6,611 nucleotides of DNA, taken from NCBI GenBank assembly GCA_905477565.1, contig CAJQGO010000148.1:1-6611 (forward strand). Direction: 5' to 3'. Source of the DNA: an uncultured Planctomycetota bacterium (GTDB lineage Bacteria > Planctomycetota > Planctomycetia > Pirellulales > UBA1268). Below, piece by piece: positions 6,201 through 6,611 of this stretch; positions within the stretch are counted from its first letter, which is position 1, and each line of letters opens with the position of its first letter. The notes beneath the pieces were generated by a model. It saw nothing but the letters and a program-made list of their open reading frames with translations, ran no database searches and was not told the origin of the DNA. The translations under genes were made by a program, and so were the position numbers.

Positions 6201-6611
6201 TTTCCAGCCTCCTTCGCTGCGACCTGTTCCGATTTTCTTCGGTAAATTGCAACACTACGATTCGTCTCATCGAAATAGCTCTTTGCAACTCTTTTGATGT
6301 CATCTGCCGTAACTGCTTCATATTTCGCAGGACCTTTATTGATCTCTTCCCAATCGAGCAACGCTTCACTGAAAGCCAGCTGAATGAGGAGCGACATATT
6401 GTTCTCAAGTCGACGATAATTTGATGCTGCAACACGATTCTTCACTTTGCGCAGCTCGCGATCTGACAACTCTTCCGTCTGCAACTTTTCCAACTCTTCA
6501 TACCACGCTTGTTCGAGTTGCTCTGGGACCGCTTCCCCGCGGGTCATTGCATCGAAAGAAAACAGGCCAGCGTACTTTCTCGTATCCGAACTTGCCGATG
6601 CTGTAGCAGCA
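6197..6611 (-). CDS. C-terminal end of an M16 family peptidase, probably the zinc-binding subunit (partial)
   Basis: The frame is open from the right edge to TGA at 6199-6197, giving 137 residues that begin AATASASSDTRKYAGLF. This is the end of an M16 C-terminal domain: GLFSFDA, then a long helical stretch with LEKLQTEELSDRELRKVKNR and AVTADDIKRVAKSYF, and a final NRSVAIYRRK strand, a pattern common in bacterial M16 proteins. The ATG at 6547 is internal; nothing marks it as a start, because the M16-like sequence continues upstream to the edge. The catalytic HXXEH would lie outside the window, so calling this the active subunit is inference from the next gene having lost that motif and from the known pairing of active and inactive M16 subunits. 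Its stop overlaps the next gene's start by GTGA. Confidence 0.85.
   Translation of the reverse strand, partial: AATASASSDTRKYAGLFSFDAMTRGEAVPEQLEQAWYEELEKLQTEELSDRELRKVKNRVAASNYRRLENNMSLLIQLAFSEALLDWEEINKGPAKYEAVTADDIKRVAKSYFDETNRSVAIYRRKSEQVAAKEAGK
6208..6214 (-). promoter_or_regulatory. Strong Shine-Dalgarno and GTGA overlap coupling the two M16 genes
   Basis: AAGGAGG on the minus strand ends 7 nt before the GTG at 6200-6198 and lies within the last codons of the upstream M16 gene. The start codon overlaps that gene's TGA in the sequence GTGA (6200-6197). The arrangement sets the start of the second subunit and suggests translational coupling, which would keep two partner subunits in balance. 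Confidence 0.8.

Noticed and set aside
6091..6435. 114-codon minus-strand frame overlapping the M16 junction
   Set aside because: It conflicts with both M16 reading frames, which show recognisable family sequence up to the GTGA overlap.

Overview
The window looks like ordinary bacterial chromosome, moderately AT-leaning by eye, with tightly packed genes and no RNA genes, CRISPR array, insertion sequence or phage signature. Gene content (a bacterial-type homospermidine synthase beside an alanine-racemase-fold ornithine decarboxylase, a two-gene M16 peptidase pair and an RsmC-like methyltransferase) resembles what I know from Planctomycetes and related environmental Gram-negatives. That placement is inference from gene content and remembered protein sequences, since no rRNA or other marker is present.

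Layout. (1) Positions 1-592, minus strand: crcB (fluoride channel), followed downstream by the start of a short-spaced gene that runs off the left edge and encodes a signal-peptide-like N-terminus. (2) Positions 593-872: divergent intergenic region with candidate promoter elements and two small inverted repeats. (3) Positions 873-3543, plus strand: a two-gene polyamine cassette, homospermidine synthase then a type III (alanine racemase-fold) ornithine decarboxylase, 73 bp apart. (4) Positions 3562-6611, minus strand, converging on the cassette with only 18 bp between stop codons: the C-terminal end of an M16 peptidase subunit (cut by the right edge), a second M16 subunit that has lost the zinc-binding HXXEH motif but keeps the R/Y substrate motif, and an RsmC-like class I methyltransferase. 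The two M16 genes overlap by GTGA behind a strong Shine-Dalgarno and look translationally coupled.

How the genes work together. The decarboxylase should make putrescine from ornithine and the synthase should combine two putrescines into sym-homospermidine, so the plus-strand pair encodes a short complete route from ornithine to homospermidine. The two M16 proteins should form a heterodimeric exported peptidase in which one subunit supplies zinc chemistry and the other substrate binding. The methyltransferase shares their direction and probably their transcript, but no functional link is evident. CrcB exports fluoride and is unrelated to its neighbours.

I found no convincing new system. The points most worth following up are the polyamine cassette with its possible operator, an apparent Asn replacing a reported active-site Asp in the homospermidine synthase, the degenerate M16 subunit, and the unrecognised exported protein at the left edge.
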